From contig JAPOYA010000024.1 of assembly GCA_026706815.1 (NCBI GenBank), positions 62,001-126,000 on the forward strand: a stretch of 64,000 nucleotides of DNA, given 5' to 3'. Position 1 is the first letter of the stretch. The number at the start of each line of letters is the position of its first letter. The stretch is from Acidimicrobiaceae bacterium (GTDB lineage Bacteria > Actinomycetota > Acidimicrobiia > Acidimicrobiales > Aldehydirespiratoraceae). A model generated the notes under the pieces. That model was not told the DNA's origin and searched no databases. It saw only the letters and a list, made by a program, of their open reading frames with translations. Positions 1-8,601 of this stretch are shown here, piece by piece. A program made the translations under genes and the position numbers.

Positions 1-18
1 TGGGTCATCAGAGTTCGA

Positions 19-798
19 TCACAGTTCGAAGAAGAGGCCGGCTTCCCAGGGGAAGACGAAGTTGAATCCGGGTCCCCGGAAGAACGAGCCGATCATCACC
101 AGCACCGCCCAGAACATGAGGTGAATGGTCATCAGCGAGATGGCGAACTTGCGGTCCTCGGGTTTGTTGGACGGGTTCTTGTCGATGTAGGGGGCGAGAA
201 TGAGCAGGAAGATGCCGATTCCCGGGATGGTCACACCTGCAACCATCGGGTGGAACATCGTGAGCAGTTCCTGCAGGCCTAGGAAGTACCAGGGTGCTTT
301 TGACGGGTTGGGCGTCTCGTTGAAGTTGGCGAGCTCCAACAGCGGCGCGTTCACGAATATTGAGAAGATGGTTGAGAAGGCTGTGATGAACAGGGCTGCC
401 GCGAATTCGACCACGAGCAGATGCGGCCAGACATGCACTTTGTCCTGCGGCATCGACTTGACGTCCTGGATAGAACCGGACTTGACGACTGTCAGCAGTC
501 GCTGAGTGTGCCCGCCGGGCCCGGTCGCCGCCGACGCGGCGGCTGCAGCAGCAGGGGCGGCGGCCGCGGGGGCTGCCGCCGCGGGCTCGTCGGCCTGGCC
601 GCCGGCTGCGGCTTTGGCGGCCCTGGAGCGCTCAAGCAGATGCGCCGGGATCTTCGAAGCCGCTTCCTTCTGTGCTTCGGTCATCTCGGCCTCATCGCTT
701 GCTGCCGGGTCGCCACCGGCGGCAGCTGCTTTGGCCGCCTCTGCCTTGGCGCGCGCTTCTTCTGCTCTTTTGCGAAGGTGTTCGGGGACTTCAACCAT
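19..798 (-). CDS. Cytochrome b C-terminal (PetD/subunit IV-like) subunit of a bc-type quinol oxidoreductase
   Basis: Membrane subunit completing the split cytochrome b of a menaquinol:cytochrome c reductase. The first 95 residues are a soluble Ala/Pro-rich extension; after about residue 120 come three hydrophobic spans. The quinone-site loop reads PWYF (residues 169-172) where the PEWY motif lies in relatives. The extension begins MVEVPEHLRKRAEEARAKAE and holds a second copy, KIPAHLLERSRAAK (49-62); the divergent cytochrome c gene starts with the same motif. The ATG lies 19 nt downstream of the PetB-like gene, in the same operon. The family fits well; the role of the extension is unknown. Confidence 0.85.
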   Translation of the reverse strand: MVEVPEHLRKRAEEARAKAEAAKAAAAGGDPAASDEAEMTEAQKEAASKIPAHLLERSRAAKAAAGGQADEPAAAAPAAAAPAAAAAASAATGPGGHTQRLLTVVKSGSIQDVKSMPQDKVHVWPHLLVVEFAAALFITAFSTIFSIFVNAPLLELANFNETPNPSKAPWYFLGLQELLTMFHPMVAGVTIPGIGIFLLILAPYIDKNPSNKPEDRKFAISLMTIHLMFWAVLVMIGSFFRGPGFNFVFPWEAGLFFEL

Positions 799-817
799 CT
801 CCTGATCTCCTCACGAC

Positions 818-1615
818 CTACAGCGGACCCGAGATGCCGCCGTCTTTTCGCACGCGCCAGAAGTGGATCGCCATGAAGATGACGGCCACGAACGGGAGCA
901 TGAGGACGTGCAGCACATACCATCGCAACAACGTGTCTGTTCCGATATCGAACCCTCCGAGCAGCACAAAACGGACTTGATCACCGAACACCGGTGTGTA
1001 CCCCATCATGTTGGTTCCAACAGTCACAGCCCAGAGGGCCAGCTGGTCCCAGGGCAGCAGGTAGCCGGTGAACGACAGCAGCAGCGTCAACGTGAGCAGG
1101 ATCACGCCGATCACCCAGTTGAACTCGCGCGGCGGTTTGTAGGCCCCGTGGTAGAAGACCCGCGCCATGTGCAAGAACACGGTCAGGACCATCAGGTGCG
1201 CGGCCCAGCGGTGCATGTTGCGGACCAAGAGTCCGAAGGTGACAGAGGTCTGCAACGTGTAGATGTCGTCCCAGGCCGCGGCTGCGGTGGGGCGATAGAA
1301 GAACATCAAGAAGATGCCGGTGATGGTCAGCAGAATGAACAGGAAGAAGGTCAGCCCACCGAGACAGAGGGTGTAGGAGACCTTCACGGCGTGACGCTTC
1401 ACCTTCACCGGGTGGAGGTGGTACATCACGCTGTTCATGATCACATAGCTGCGGTTGCGGGGGCTGTCGGTATAGCCCTTGCGGAATATCGACCCGGGCC
1501 TGAAGATCGAACTCCAGGCTTGGCTGCCTTGTATGTCATTGCCAAGCTTCGACATCTGTGCCGACAACCGCTCTTTGAGCGGCGGTTTGATGTCGTCGTC
1601 GGTATCAATTGCCAT
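818..1615 (-). CDS. Cytochrome b N-terminal (PetB/b6-like) subunit
   Basis: Di-heme cytochrome b of a b6-type split complex, the quinol-oxidising core in the cytoplasmic membrane. Two bis-His pairs with the expected spacing are visible: His135 (MHRW) and His149 (FLHM), 14 apart, and His236 (VLHV) and His251 (AIHFW), 15 apart. Four hydrophobic helices and the TGYLLPWDQ segment (183-191) of the Qo region are present. It has 265 residues, with a hydrophilic N-terminal extension of about 75 residues compared with plant b6. It sits between the ferredoxin gene (29 nt upstream) and the PetD-like gene. No Rieske protein is encoded in the visible part of the operon. Confidence 0.9.
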   Translation of the reverse strand: MAIDTDDDIKPPLKERLSAQMSKLGNDIQGSQAWSSIFRPGSIFRKGYTDSPRNRSYVIMNSVMYHLHPVKVKRHAVKVSYTLCLGGLTFFLFILLTITGIFLMFFYRPTAAAAWDDIYTLQTSVTFGLLVRNMHRWAAHLMVLTVFLHMARVFYHGAYKPPREFNWVIGVILLTLTLLLSFTGYLLPWDQLALWAVTVGTNMMGYTPVFGDQVRFVLLGGFDIGTDTLLRWYVLHVLMLPFVAVIFMAIHFWRVRKDGGISGPL

Positions 1616-1644
1616 GTGTTCAATCTCTCCTGCGGTGCCCGGTT

Positions 1645-2061
1645 CTAGCCGAGGCGCATTCCGTATCCGTAGCCGTGGGTATTGGTTCGCTGGTGGGCGT
1701 CACCTTCTAGCGAAGGATCGCCGACTTTGCCCATGATGATGACGCCCGTCGGGCAACGATCAACGCAGAGCGCGCACCGAGTGCAGACGTCGTCGTCGAT
1801 CGTGAAGATCACATGATCGCTCGGGTCGAGGCCCGGCTGCTCAGTGCCGATCGCTTCGTCGATGGCGTCAGGGCGCACCATGTGGATGCATTTCCACGGG
1901 CAGATATCGACACAGCCTTCGCACATGATGCACTCAGACTGATCGATGTGAATGAACTGCTTGGGCTTGACCGCCGCGCTGAGCCAGGCAGCGTCGACTT
2001 CTTGCAACACGTAGTCGTCGCGGAACTCCGGCATCGGCGGGTTCGCGTCGGTTGTGGTCAC
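1645..2061 (-). CDS. Two-cluster (2[4Fe-4S]) ferredoxin-type protein in the bc-complex operon
   Basis: A 138-residue iron-sulfur protein with two complete 4Fe-4S motifs, CIMCEGCVDICP and CTRCALCVDRCP, separated by a longer acidic linker. It probably passes electrons at the cytoplasmic face. The GTG start at 2061 is chosen because it forms a GTGA overlap with the stop of the upstream gene and is preceded by a strong AAGGAGGG ribosome site; the same frame is open further upstream but reads there as antisense-like sequence. Its place between a small membrane protein and cytochrome b suggests a subunit of, or electron partner for, the bc-type complex. That role is inferred from position only. Confidence 0.85.
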   Translation of the reverse strand: MTTTDANPPMPEFRDDYVLQEVDAAWLSAAVKPKQFIHIDQSECIMCEGCVDICPWKCIHMVRPDAIDEAIGTEQPGLDPSDHVIFTIDDDVCTRCALCVDRCPTGVIIMGKVGDPSLEGDAHQRTNTHGYGYGMRLG

Positions 2062-2510
2062 AGCGACGAACCCTCCTTCACCAGCGGACGACCGAAGGCT
2101 GAACGTGCCGGGGCGGTCTCTGCTGGTTTCCTGCCTCTTGACTGCCAGACTTTCCAGAGCCAGACGTTGCCGACCAGAACGATGCCGTAGATCAACACCG
2201 CGATGATGTGCTCGATGTGCAGGTAGTTGATCGTCAACGGGTTCCAGCCGCCTGCGGGTTGCGGCTTGAGAAAGCCGCCCCAGCCGATGAAATACTTGTC
2301 GCTGCGCCAGGCCAGTTCGTTCTCCGCCCAGGTGAGCCATTGATGGGGCACGACTCCGTAGGCCATGAACAGCAGGAAGAACACGAACATCGCGCCGAAC
2401 ATCGCCTCGCCCCAGGTGTGGGGAGCGTCAGGCGGACGCCGCTTCGCGTACGCGAGGATTCCAGCGGTGCCGGCGAGAGTAACGATGACAGACAGGGTGA
2501 GGGCAACCAT
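2058..2510 (-). CDS. Small membrane protein of the bc-complex operon
   Basis: A 150-residue protein with three predicted membrane segments (near residues 2-24, 38-58 and 108-130) and a Trp/Tyr-rich loop (HQWLTWAENELAW). I do not recognise a named family. The ATG at 2510 is preferred over upstream in-frame codons because a GGAG motif lies 8 nt before it and the hydrophobic segment begins immediately. It is the first gene of the minus-strand operon, overlaps the ferredoxin gene by 4 nt (GTGA), and is divergent from the cytochrome c gene. Probably an accessory or anchoring subunit of the quinol oxidoreductase. Confidence 0.7.
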   Translation of the reverse strand: MVALTLSVIVTLAGTAGILAYAKRRPPDAPHTWGEAMFGAMFVFFLLFMAYGVVPHQWLTWAENELAWRSDKYFIGWGGFLKPQPAGGWNPLTINYLHIEHIIAVLIYGIVLVGNVWLWKVWQSRGRKPAETAPARSAFGRPLVKEGSSL

Positions 2511-2731
2511 TCTCGGCTCCGTTGGAGTCTTGACTCTAAGCACTTCGTGAATCCTCGCACAAGTGTAGTCCCGAGCGACGAAACCGCTCAGTTGGGCGCA
2601 TGGTTCTTCCGGATTCCGCGCGGGTTTGTCGAATCTCGGGGCAATCGCTCTATCCTTCCCCGAAGTTCCCCTAGAGTTTGACGCGCCACGCAGCAAACCC
2701 TTTCAGTTCCGAACCCTCACCGGAGACGACG

Positions 2732-3586
2732 TTGGTCGAAGTACCCGAGCACCTTCTGCAGAGGTCCGCTGAGGCACGCGCTCGCCTCACCGGCGCATCC
2801 GCCGCGGGCGACGATGACACACAGGCAGCACCCGCAGACGCGCCTGCTGCAGCGACTCCCGCGGTGCCTGCGGCTCCTGCTGCCGCAGCGGTTCCAGCCG
2901 AACCGGTCGTCAAGGTCCCCGCACCCGTCCCTCCCTATGTGACCGCAGCGCTGAATCGCAAGACGATCCCCTATTGGGTCATGCCGGTCCTTCTGTTCCT
3001 GCCGATCTGGGCGATCTACTACGTCGGTTACCTCGAGCGCCCACCCGCAGATCCCGAGGGTCTGTTGTTCGAGGGCGGCGAGGTCTATGCCGAGGTGTGC
3101 GCGTCCTGCCATGGCGGAACCGGCTCGGGCGGCACCGGTCGCCAGCTCAACGGCGGTGAGGTGCTGCTGACGTTCCCCAGCGATGCGGCCGGCTACGACG
3201 GCCTCGCGGGCCATATCGCCTGGGTCGCCAACGGCTCGGACCAGACCGAGATCACCGAGGGACCCATATACGGCGATCCGGAGCGCACCGGCACTGACAG
3301 CCCCCGCACGGTCGGCAGCTTCGGCGCGGCGATGGGCAATTTCACTGAGTCTCTGACTGTGGAGGAGTTGGCCGCGGTCGTCTATTACGAGCGTGTCGCT
3401 CACGGTGATCTCGACGATGAGACTGCCGCCCTCGAACTCGAGGTGCTCGAGGAGTTCGTCCACATCAACGATGCCGCTGGTGTCAGCAATCTGGCCCTCG
3501 GTGTGTCTGTGGCCGAGGTCAGCGCCCAACTCGACGAGGCCCGTGCCATTGTCGCCGCCGCGCACGACGAGGTCGCGGCCGGTTAA
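2732..3586 (+). CDS. Membrane-anchored monoheme cytochrome c
   Basis: Cytochrome c with one CASCH heme site (residues 123-127 from the chosen start), a Met-containing segment GAAMGNF that may give the sixth ligand, and one membrane helix at about residues 82-100 after an Ala/Pro-rich linker. It is likely the c-type subunit of the divergently encoded b complex. The TTG at 2732 is preferred: GGAG lies 6 nt upstream, and the protein then begins VEVPEHLLQRSAEARARL, matching the start of the PetD-like subunit. The frame is open to a TTG at 2678. The C-terminal 50 residues are acidic and helical. Confidence 0.85.
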   Translation: MVEVPEHLLQRSAEARARLTGASAAGDDDTQAAPADAPAAATPAVPAAPAAAAVPAEPVVKVPAPVPPYVTAALNRKTIPYWVMPVLLFLPIWAIYYVGYLERPPADPEGLLFEGGEVYAEVCASCHGGTGSGGTGRQLNGGEVLLTFPSDAAGYDGLAGHIAWVANGSDQTEITEGPIYGDPERTGTDSPRTVGSFGAAMGNFTESLTVEELAAVVYYERVAHGDLDDETAALELEVLEEFVHINDAAGVSNLALGVSVAEVSAQLDEARAIVAAAHDEVAAG

Positions 3587-3673
3587 CAGGTCTCTGCGAT
3601 CCGGGAGAATTGTCAGCGGCGCGGGCGCAACCGGTGCGACAATCTTCTGAGCAGAACTAGCCGAGGGAGTTCG

Positions 3674-5341
3674 GTGGACATCGCAACCACTAGCGAATGG
3701 GGCACGGTTTCGGCTCTGGCCGAATCCTTCGACGCTCTCGATCTTCGCCGCCTGTTCGCCGACGACGCCGGTCGGGTTGAGCGTCTGAGCTTCAGCGTCG
3801 GCGATCTTCTGGTCGACATGTCGAAACATCGGGTTAGCGATGAGATCGTGACTGCGCTGGTGGCTCTGGCGCAGCGCGCTGGATTGGACCGGCGGGTTGA
3901 ATCGATGATGCGCGGGGAGCGGATCAACACCACCGAGAATCGAGCCGTGCTGCACACCGCTCTGCGAGCGCCCGCAGGCACGGTGATCGAGGCTGAGGGC
4001 CACGATGTGGTCTCCGATGTTCACGACCTGCGCCGGCGCATGGCCGCATTCTGTGGGCGGCTGCGTGACGGCGACTGGGTCGGCTGCACGGGCGCGCCGG
4101 TCGACACGGTTGTCAATATCGGGATCGGCGGTTCGGACCTGGGCCCGTCGATGGCCTATGAGGCGCTGGCCGCGTACCGCCATGAGCGTCTGCGCTGCCG
4201 CTTCGTCTCCAACGTCGACAGCCGCGATCTGTTGGCCGCTCTGTCGGATCTTGACCCCGCCACAACCCTGTTCGTTGTTGCATCCAAGACGTTCACCACC
4301 TCTGAAACGCTGACCAATGCCGTCTCTGCACGGCGCTGGCTGACCGACGCCCTGGGCGACGCGGCCGTCGCCCGGCACTTTGCAGCCGTGTCGACCAACC
4401 AGGCAGCCGTCACCGAGTTCGGCATCGAAGCGGCGAACATGTTCGAGATGTGGGATTGGGTCGGAGGCCGCTACTCGCTGGACTCCGCTATCGGTCTGTC
4501 GTTGATGGCTGCCGTCGGCCCGGAGCGCTTCGAGGAGATGTTGAGCGGGATGCGGATCATCGATGAACACTTCGCTGCTGAGCCGCTGTCTCGCAACGTG
4601 CCGGTTCTGGCCGGGCTGATCGCGGTCTGGTATCGCACTTTCTGCGGGCTGCCGACCCGGGCCGTGCTGCCTTATTCGCAGGCTTTGCGCCGTTTCACTG
4701 CTTATCTGCAGCAGCTCGATATGGAGAGCAACGGGAAACGGGTACGTCTCGACGGTGAACCGGTCGGCTGCGAAACCGGTCCGATTGTGTGGGGTGAGCC
4801 CGGTACCAACGGGCAGCATTCGTTTCATCAGCTGCTTCATCAGGGAACCACGGTCGTGCCCTGTGATTTCATCGTCTTCGCCCGTCCGGATCACCGCGCT
4901 GTTGCCGAGGAGGCCGGCGCGGAGGCAACCGGCCACCACGAGTTGCTTGTGGCCAACTGTCTCGCCCAAGCCGAGGCTCTGGCCTTCGGCAGAACCACAG
5001 AAGAGGTCGCGGCTTCAGGGATCGCCCCCGACTTGGCGCCGCATCGGACGTTTCCGGGGAACCGGCCGTCCACCACGATCATGGCGCCGCGGCTGACCCC
5101 GTCCGTGCTGGGTCAGCTCATCGCCCTGTACGAGCACCAGACCATGGCCCAGGGCGTGGTCTGGGGGATCAATTCGTTCGATCAGTGGGGCGTCGAGTTG
5201 GGCAAGTCCTTGGCTGCCGCGATCACCCCCGAGCTGAGCGCCCCCGAACCCCTGCCCCTAGCCCACGACCCCTCCACCAACGCGCTGATCGCCCGCTACC
5301 GCGAGCTGGCCTCCCGTGGGTTGGGTGCCGGCGATGGTTAG
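3674..5341 (+). CDS. pgi: Glucose-6-phosphate isomerase
   Basis: Interconverts glucose 6-phosphate and fructose 6-phosphate in the cytoplasm. At 555 residues it has the usual bacterial length. Family signatures are clear: the sugar-phosphate loop NIGIGGSDLGPSM, SKTFTTSETLTNA, GGRYSLDSAIGLS, the QLDMESNGK segment and GTNGQHSFHQLLHQGT near the active-site His. The GTG start has a GAGGGAG ribosome site 4-5 nt upstream. It appears monocistronic, 87 nt after the cytochrome c gene and convergent with the YceI gene. Confidence 0.96.
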   Translation: MDIATTSEWGTVSALAESFDALDLRRLFADDAGRVERLSFSVGDLLVDMSKHRVSDEIVTALVALAQRAGLDRRVESMMRGERINTTENRAVLHTALRAPAGTVIEAEGHDVVSDVHDLRRRMAAFCGRLRDGDWVGCTGAPVDTVVNIGIGGSDLGPSMAYEALAAYRHERLRCRFVSNVDSRDLLAALSDLDPATTLFVVASKTFTTSETLTNAVSARRWLTDALGDAAVARHFAAVSTNQAAVTEFGIEAANMFEMWDWVGGRYSLDSAIGLSLMAAVGPERFEEMLSGMRIIDEHFAAEPLSRNVPVLAGLIAVWYRTFCGLPTRAVLPYSQALRRFTAYLQQLDMESNGKRVRLDGEPVGCETGPIVWGEPGTNGQHSFHQLLHQGTTVVPCDFIVFARPDHRAVAEEAGAEATGHHELLVANCLAQAEALAFGRTTEEVAASGIAPDLAPHRTFPGNRPSTTIMAPRLTPSVLGQLIALYEHQTMAQGVVWGINSFDQWGVELGKSLAAAITPELSAPEPLPLAHDPSTNALIARYRELASRGLGAGDG

Positions 5342-5371
5342 GCGGTGCATGACTCGGCGGGTGGAGGCGCT

Positions 5372-5400
5372 GCCTGTCGACGCCCGGCCTGTCGACGCCC
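5372..5400. repeat. 15-bp tandem duplication between pgi and the YceI gene
   Basis: GCCTGTCGACGCCC at 5372-5385 is repeated at 5387-5400 with one G between, so the unit is 15 bp. It lies in the convergent spacer just after the pgi stop. It is one of several short tandem duplications at gene ends in this window. Confidence 0.8.
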
Positions 5401-5416
5401 TGGGGCGATGAGTCCG

Positions 5417-6292
5417 CTAGCTCGGGCGCACGATCAACTGGAACTCCAGGACGCCGCTTTCGTCTATCGACAAGATGATCGGCGCCTGTGGCAGGTCGAC
5501 GCCGAAGTCCGCCCAGAAGATCTCCGCCGACCCGATGATGAGGCCGATGCCGGGTTCGACGATCGTGGCTTGAAGAGAGAAGGCCACCTGATTTGCAGCG
5601 CCCTTGACTGTCAGGTCACCGACCACCTCGACAGGAATTGTGGCGCCTGACTCGAGAGCCTCGATGTCGAGCGGCACCGGCTCGGCGAGCACGAACGTCG
5701 CAGTCGGGAAGTCATCGGCGGCAACCGCATCGCGAATTACGTTCTCACGACGCCGGTCGTTGGACTCGATCGTCGTCATGTCAACGGTGATATCGGCTGA
5801 GACGAGTGTTCCGTCTTCTATGGCGAGTGATCCGGTCACCCCGCCGGTCCGCCCCACGGCTGTGACGTCGCCGATCGTCAGTTCCTCGTCCACGCGGAAC
5901 CCTGCGAACGAACCGCTGGCTGTCTCGAAATCGAAATCGCCGAACTCGTCATCGACCGTCCAAACGCTGTTGGCGAGACCGTCGCCTGGTGTCTGCCCGG
6001 CTTCCGGCCCGCCGTCCGGCTCATCGACTGGTTCCGGTTCGGCCTCAACGGATGTATCTGCATCGTCGCCCGAGGGCGGGGGTGCAGCGTCTTGGGCCTC
6101 ATCGTCAGCCGCAGGGTCTTTCCGGGTTTCATCGGCGGCGGCGAGGTCCTCTTGGATCTGTTCCAAGGCTGCCTCGGTGCTCACTGCTTCGGGTGCATCG
6201 TCACGAAAGAACAGCAGCCAGAGCGCCGCCACCAGCACAGCCAGAAGCACCAGAGCACCGATTGTCAACCCTCTTCTCCCTCTTTTCTTCAT
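5417..6292 (-). CDS. Membrane-anchored YceI-family lipocalin-like protein
   Basis: The C-terminal about 175 residues match the YceI family, beta-barrel proteins that bind isoprenoid-like lipids: NSVWTVDDEFGDFDFETASGS, then a long SLAIEDGTLVSADITVDM strand pair and a VEVVGDLTVKG strand. The N-terminus has a Lys/Arg-rich start and one membrane span (residues 9-30), followed by an acidic low-complexity linker to about residue 110, so the domain should lie outside the membrane. The ATG at 6292 overlaps the hemL stop as ATGA. Position at the end of the heme operon hints at a role in lipid or quinone handling, but this is only inferred. Confidence 0.85.
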   Translation of the reverse strand: MKKRGRRGLTIGALVLLAVLVAALWLLFFRDDAPEAVSTEAALEQIQEDLAAADETRKDPAADDEAQDAAPPPSGDDADTSVEAEPEPVDEPDGGPEAGQTPGDGLANSVWTVDDEFGDFDFETASGSFAGFRVDEELTIGDVTAVGRTGGVTGSLAIEDGTLVSADITVDMTTIESNDRRRENVIRDAVAADDFPTATFVLAEPVPLDIEALESGATIPVEVVGDLTVKGAANQVAFSLQATIVEPGIGLIIGSAEIFWADFGVDLPQAPIILSIDESGVLEFQLIVRPS

Positions 6293-7587
6293 GCCATCTC
6301 CTCGGCGACTTCGCGACATGCCTCGATTGTGGCAGCGATCTCGACATCGGTGTGGGCCAGTGATGTGAACACCGCCTCATAGGCGCCCGGTGCGAAGGCC
6401 ACACCACGGCTCAACATCCCATGGAAGAACCTCTGGTACATGCCGTTGTCGCAGATTTTCTTTGCGGAATCAAAATCAGTTGGAGGTTCACTGCCGAAGA
6501 ACAGGCCCAGAAGCGGTCCCACCCTCGGGACGCAGGCTTCAACACCAGCGTCGTTGAAAGCGGCGCTCAGGCCCGTTTGCAAACGAGCCGAGATTTCGGT
6601 GAGTCGCCTGTAGGAGTCCGGGGTCAGCTGTTCGAGGACCGCCAGTCCCGCTGCGGTGGCCAGCGGGTTTCCCGACAGAGTGCCGGCTTGATAGACGCTT
6701 CCCAAGGGGGCGAGATTGCCCATGATCTCGGCTGAAGCACCGATTGCTCCCATTGGCAGACCACCACCGATCACTTTGCCGAAGCACCAGATGTCGGGGC
6801 TCACGCCGAACCATTGGGCCGCTCCCCCGAAACAGAGGCGAAACCCTGTGATGACCTCGTCGAACATCAGCAGCGCTCCGACTTCGTCGCAAACATGCCT
6901 GAGGCCCTCGAGGAAGCCCGCTGTCGGCTCGACAAGGCCCATATTGGCGGCGACGGGTTCAACGACGACCGCTGCGACCGTTTCGTCTAGTTCCGGCACA
7001 ACGTTGTAGGGCGCCACAACCGTGTCGGCCACCGCACCTGCTGTCACTCCCTTTGAGCCGACCAAGCCTTGTCGGGCAACCCCCGACCCGCCTGCCACCA
7101 ACAGCGAATCGCTGTGGCCGTGATAGTTGCCGGCGAACTTTACGATGCGATCACGTCCGGTTGCCCCGCGCGCCATGCGAATGGCGGTCATGACCGCTTC
7201 GGTGCCACTCGACACGAGTCGCACCATCTCCAAGCCCGCGACACGGTGAGCGATCTCTTCGGCCAACCGGACCTCGTCATGGGTCGGCGCGCCGTAGCTG
7301 GTGCCCAACACAACCGCGGCTTGCAGCGCTTCTGTCACAGCCGGATGAGCATGGCCCAGAATCGTCGGGCCGTAGCTTTGCACGTAGTCGATGTAGCGGT
7401 TTCCCTCGACGTCGTAGACGTGGGGACCGTTTGCTGCGGCGACGAAATAGGGGGTCCCGCCCACAGACCCGAAGGCTCGCACCGGTGAGTTGACGCCTCC
7501 GGGGATGACTGCCTGAGCACGGTCGAACAGCTCTGTGTTGGACAGCCCTGTGTTGGACAGCCCTGTGTCTGAAGGGGCGCTGTTCAC
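6289..7587 (-). CDS. hemL: Glutamate-1-semialdehyde 2,1-aminomutase
   Basis: PLP enzyme converting glutamate-1-semialdehyde to 5-aminolevulinate in the C5 heme pathway. It has 432 residues, normal for the family. Signatures include VIPGGVNSPVRAF near the start, GTEAVMTAIRMAR, FDEVITGFR and the PLP-lysine segment CFGKVIGGGLPMGAIG. The GTG start overlaps the hemB stop as GTGA. The first residues contain a perfect tandem repeat (GLSNT twice) caused by a 15-bp duplication; this precedes the conserved part and should be harmless. Confidence 0.96.
   Translation of the reverse strand: MNSAPSDTGLSNTGLSNTELFDRAQAVIPGGVNSPVRAFGSVGGTPYFVAAANGPHVYDVEGNRYIDYVQSYGPTILGHAHPAVTEALQAAVVLGTSYGAPTHDEVRLAEEIAHRVAGLEMVRLVSSGTEAVMTAIRMARGATGRDRIVKFAGNYHGHSDSLLVAGGSGVARQGLVGSKGVTAGAVADTVVAPYNVVPELDETVAAVVVEPVAANMGLVEPTAGFLEGLRHVCDEVGALLMFDEVITGFRLCFGGAAQWFGVSPDIWCFGKVIGGGLPMGAIGASAEIMGNLAPLGSVYQAGTLSGNPLATAAGLAVLEQLTPDSYRRLTEISARLQTGLSAAFNDAGVEACVPRVGPLLGLFFGSEPPTDFDSAKKICDNGMYQRFFHGMLSRGVAFAPGAYEAVFTSLAHTDVEIAATIEACREVAEEMA
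7533..7568. repeat. 15-bp tandem repeat in the hemL start region
   Basis: CTGTGTTGGACAGCC occurs at 7533-7547 and 7548-7562, followed by a partial third copy (7563-7568). It keeps frame and encodes GLSNT twice at the hemL N-terminus. Confidence 0.85.
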
Positions 7588-8564
7588 TGAAGTCTCTCGG
7601 CAAGCAGGCGTGTGAAGTAGCTGCAGATCAGGTCTGCTCCTGAGCGCTTGATGGCGAGAGTATGCTCGAACGCCACCGGTTCGAGTTCCAACCAGCCCAG
7701 TTGTGCCGCAGCGTGGACCATCGCGTATTCACCGCTCACATGGTAGGCAGCGATGGGAACGTCGAATTCGGCTCGGGCGCGCGCGATCACATCGAGATAC
7801 GGCAGAGCGGGCTTGACCATCACCATGTCGGCACCCTCGGCGATGTCTTCGCGAATCTCCTCGGCCGCTTCCCGAGCGTTGGCGACGTCTTGCTGGTAGC
7901 CGCGTCTGTCACCGCCGCCGACGATGGTCACGTCGACCGCGTCGCGGAACGGGCCGTAGAGAGCGGTCGCGTATTTCGCTGAGTAGGCGAGTATTGCGGT
8001 CTGTTCAAAACTTGTTCCGTCGAGGGCTGCGCGGACAGCGGCCACCTGACCGTCCATCATTCCCGACGGCGCCACGATGTCGACGCCGGCTTGTGCCTGA
8101 GCGACAGCCACTCGCGCGTAGAGATCAAGGGTGGCGTCGTTGTCGGGTTGACCCGCGGCGTCCAGCACGCCGCAATGACCATGATCGGTGTACTCGTCGA
8201 GACACAGATCGGCGATAAGCACCATCTCGTCGCCGTGGTCCTCACGCAACTCTGCGAGGGCGATTTGCACAATGCCGTCGGGGTTCCACGCTTCTGAGCC
8301 CTCGGCGTCCTTGCGTTGCGGGATCCCGAAGAGCAGAACCGCACCGACTCCGACGTCTCGGAGTTGCTGAACCTCGGATCGCAGCGACTCTCGGGTGTGC
8401 TGGCAGTGGCCGGGCAGCGACGAGATCGGCTGCGGTTCGTCGATGCCTTCGCGCACGAACAGAGGAGCGACCAAGTCGCCGACATGAAGCTGCGCCTCTG
8501 ACACGAGCCGCCGCAAAGCCGGCGTTCGGCGCAGGCGGCGCAGACGACGCTGAGGAAATGGCAC
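7584..8564 (-). CDS. hemB: Porphobilinogen synthase (5-aminolevulinate dehydratase)
   Basis: Condenses two 5-aminolevulinate molecules to porphobilinogen. The 326-residue protein carries the three-cysteine zinc site DLCLDEYTDHGHCG, and both active-site lysine regions: SAKYAT with the following YGPFRDA, and MVKPALPYLD. It therefore looks like the zinc-dependent type. The GTG start at 8564 gives the usual FPQRRLRRLRRTPALRRL beginning. It is separated from the upstream GPP34 gene by 37 nt and overlaps hemL by 4 nt. Confidence 0.96.
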   Translation of the reverse strand: MPFPQRRLRRLRRTPALRRLVSEAQLHVGDLVAPLFVREGIDEPQPISSLPGHCQHTRESLRSEVQQLRDVGVGAVLLFGIPQRKDAEGSEAWNPDGIVQIALAELREDHGDEMVLIADLCLDEYTDHGHCGVLDAAGQPDNDATLDLYARVAVAQAQAGVDIVAPSGMMDGQVAAVRAALDGTSFEQTAILAYSAKYATALYGPFRDAVDVTIVGGGDRRGYQQDVANAREAAEEIREDIAEGADMVMVKPALPYLDVIARARAEFDVPIAAYHVSGEYAMVHAAAQLGWLELEPVAFEHTLAIKRSGADLICSYFTRLLAERLQ

Positions 8565-8601
8565 CCTGTCAGCCTAGGGCTATACGAGAAGGGCCCGCGC
8601 G

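Noticed and set aside
1-18. ATG on the minus strand at position 8 as the start of a further bc-operon gene
   Set aside because: Only three codons are inside the window, too little to support a gene.
2717-4969. A 750-codon minus-strand open frame opposite the cytochrome c and pgi genes
   Set aside because: It is antisense to two clearly identified genes, shows low-complexity His/Arg/Gln-rich sequence and matches no family; long antisense frames are common in high-GC DNA.
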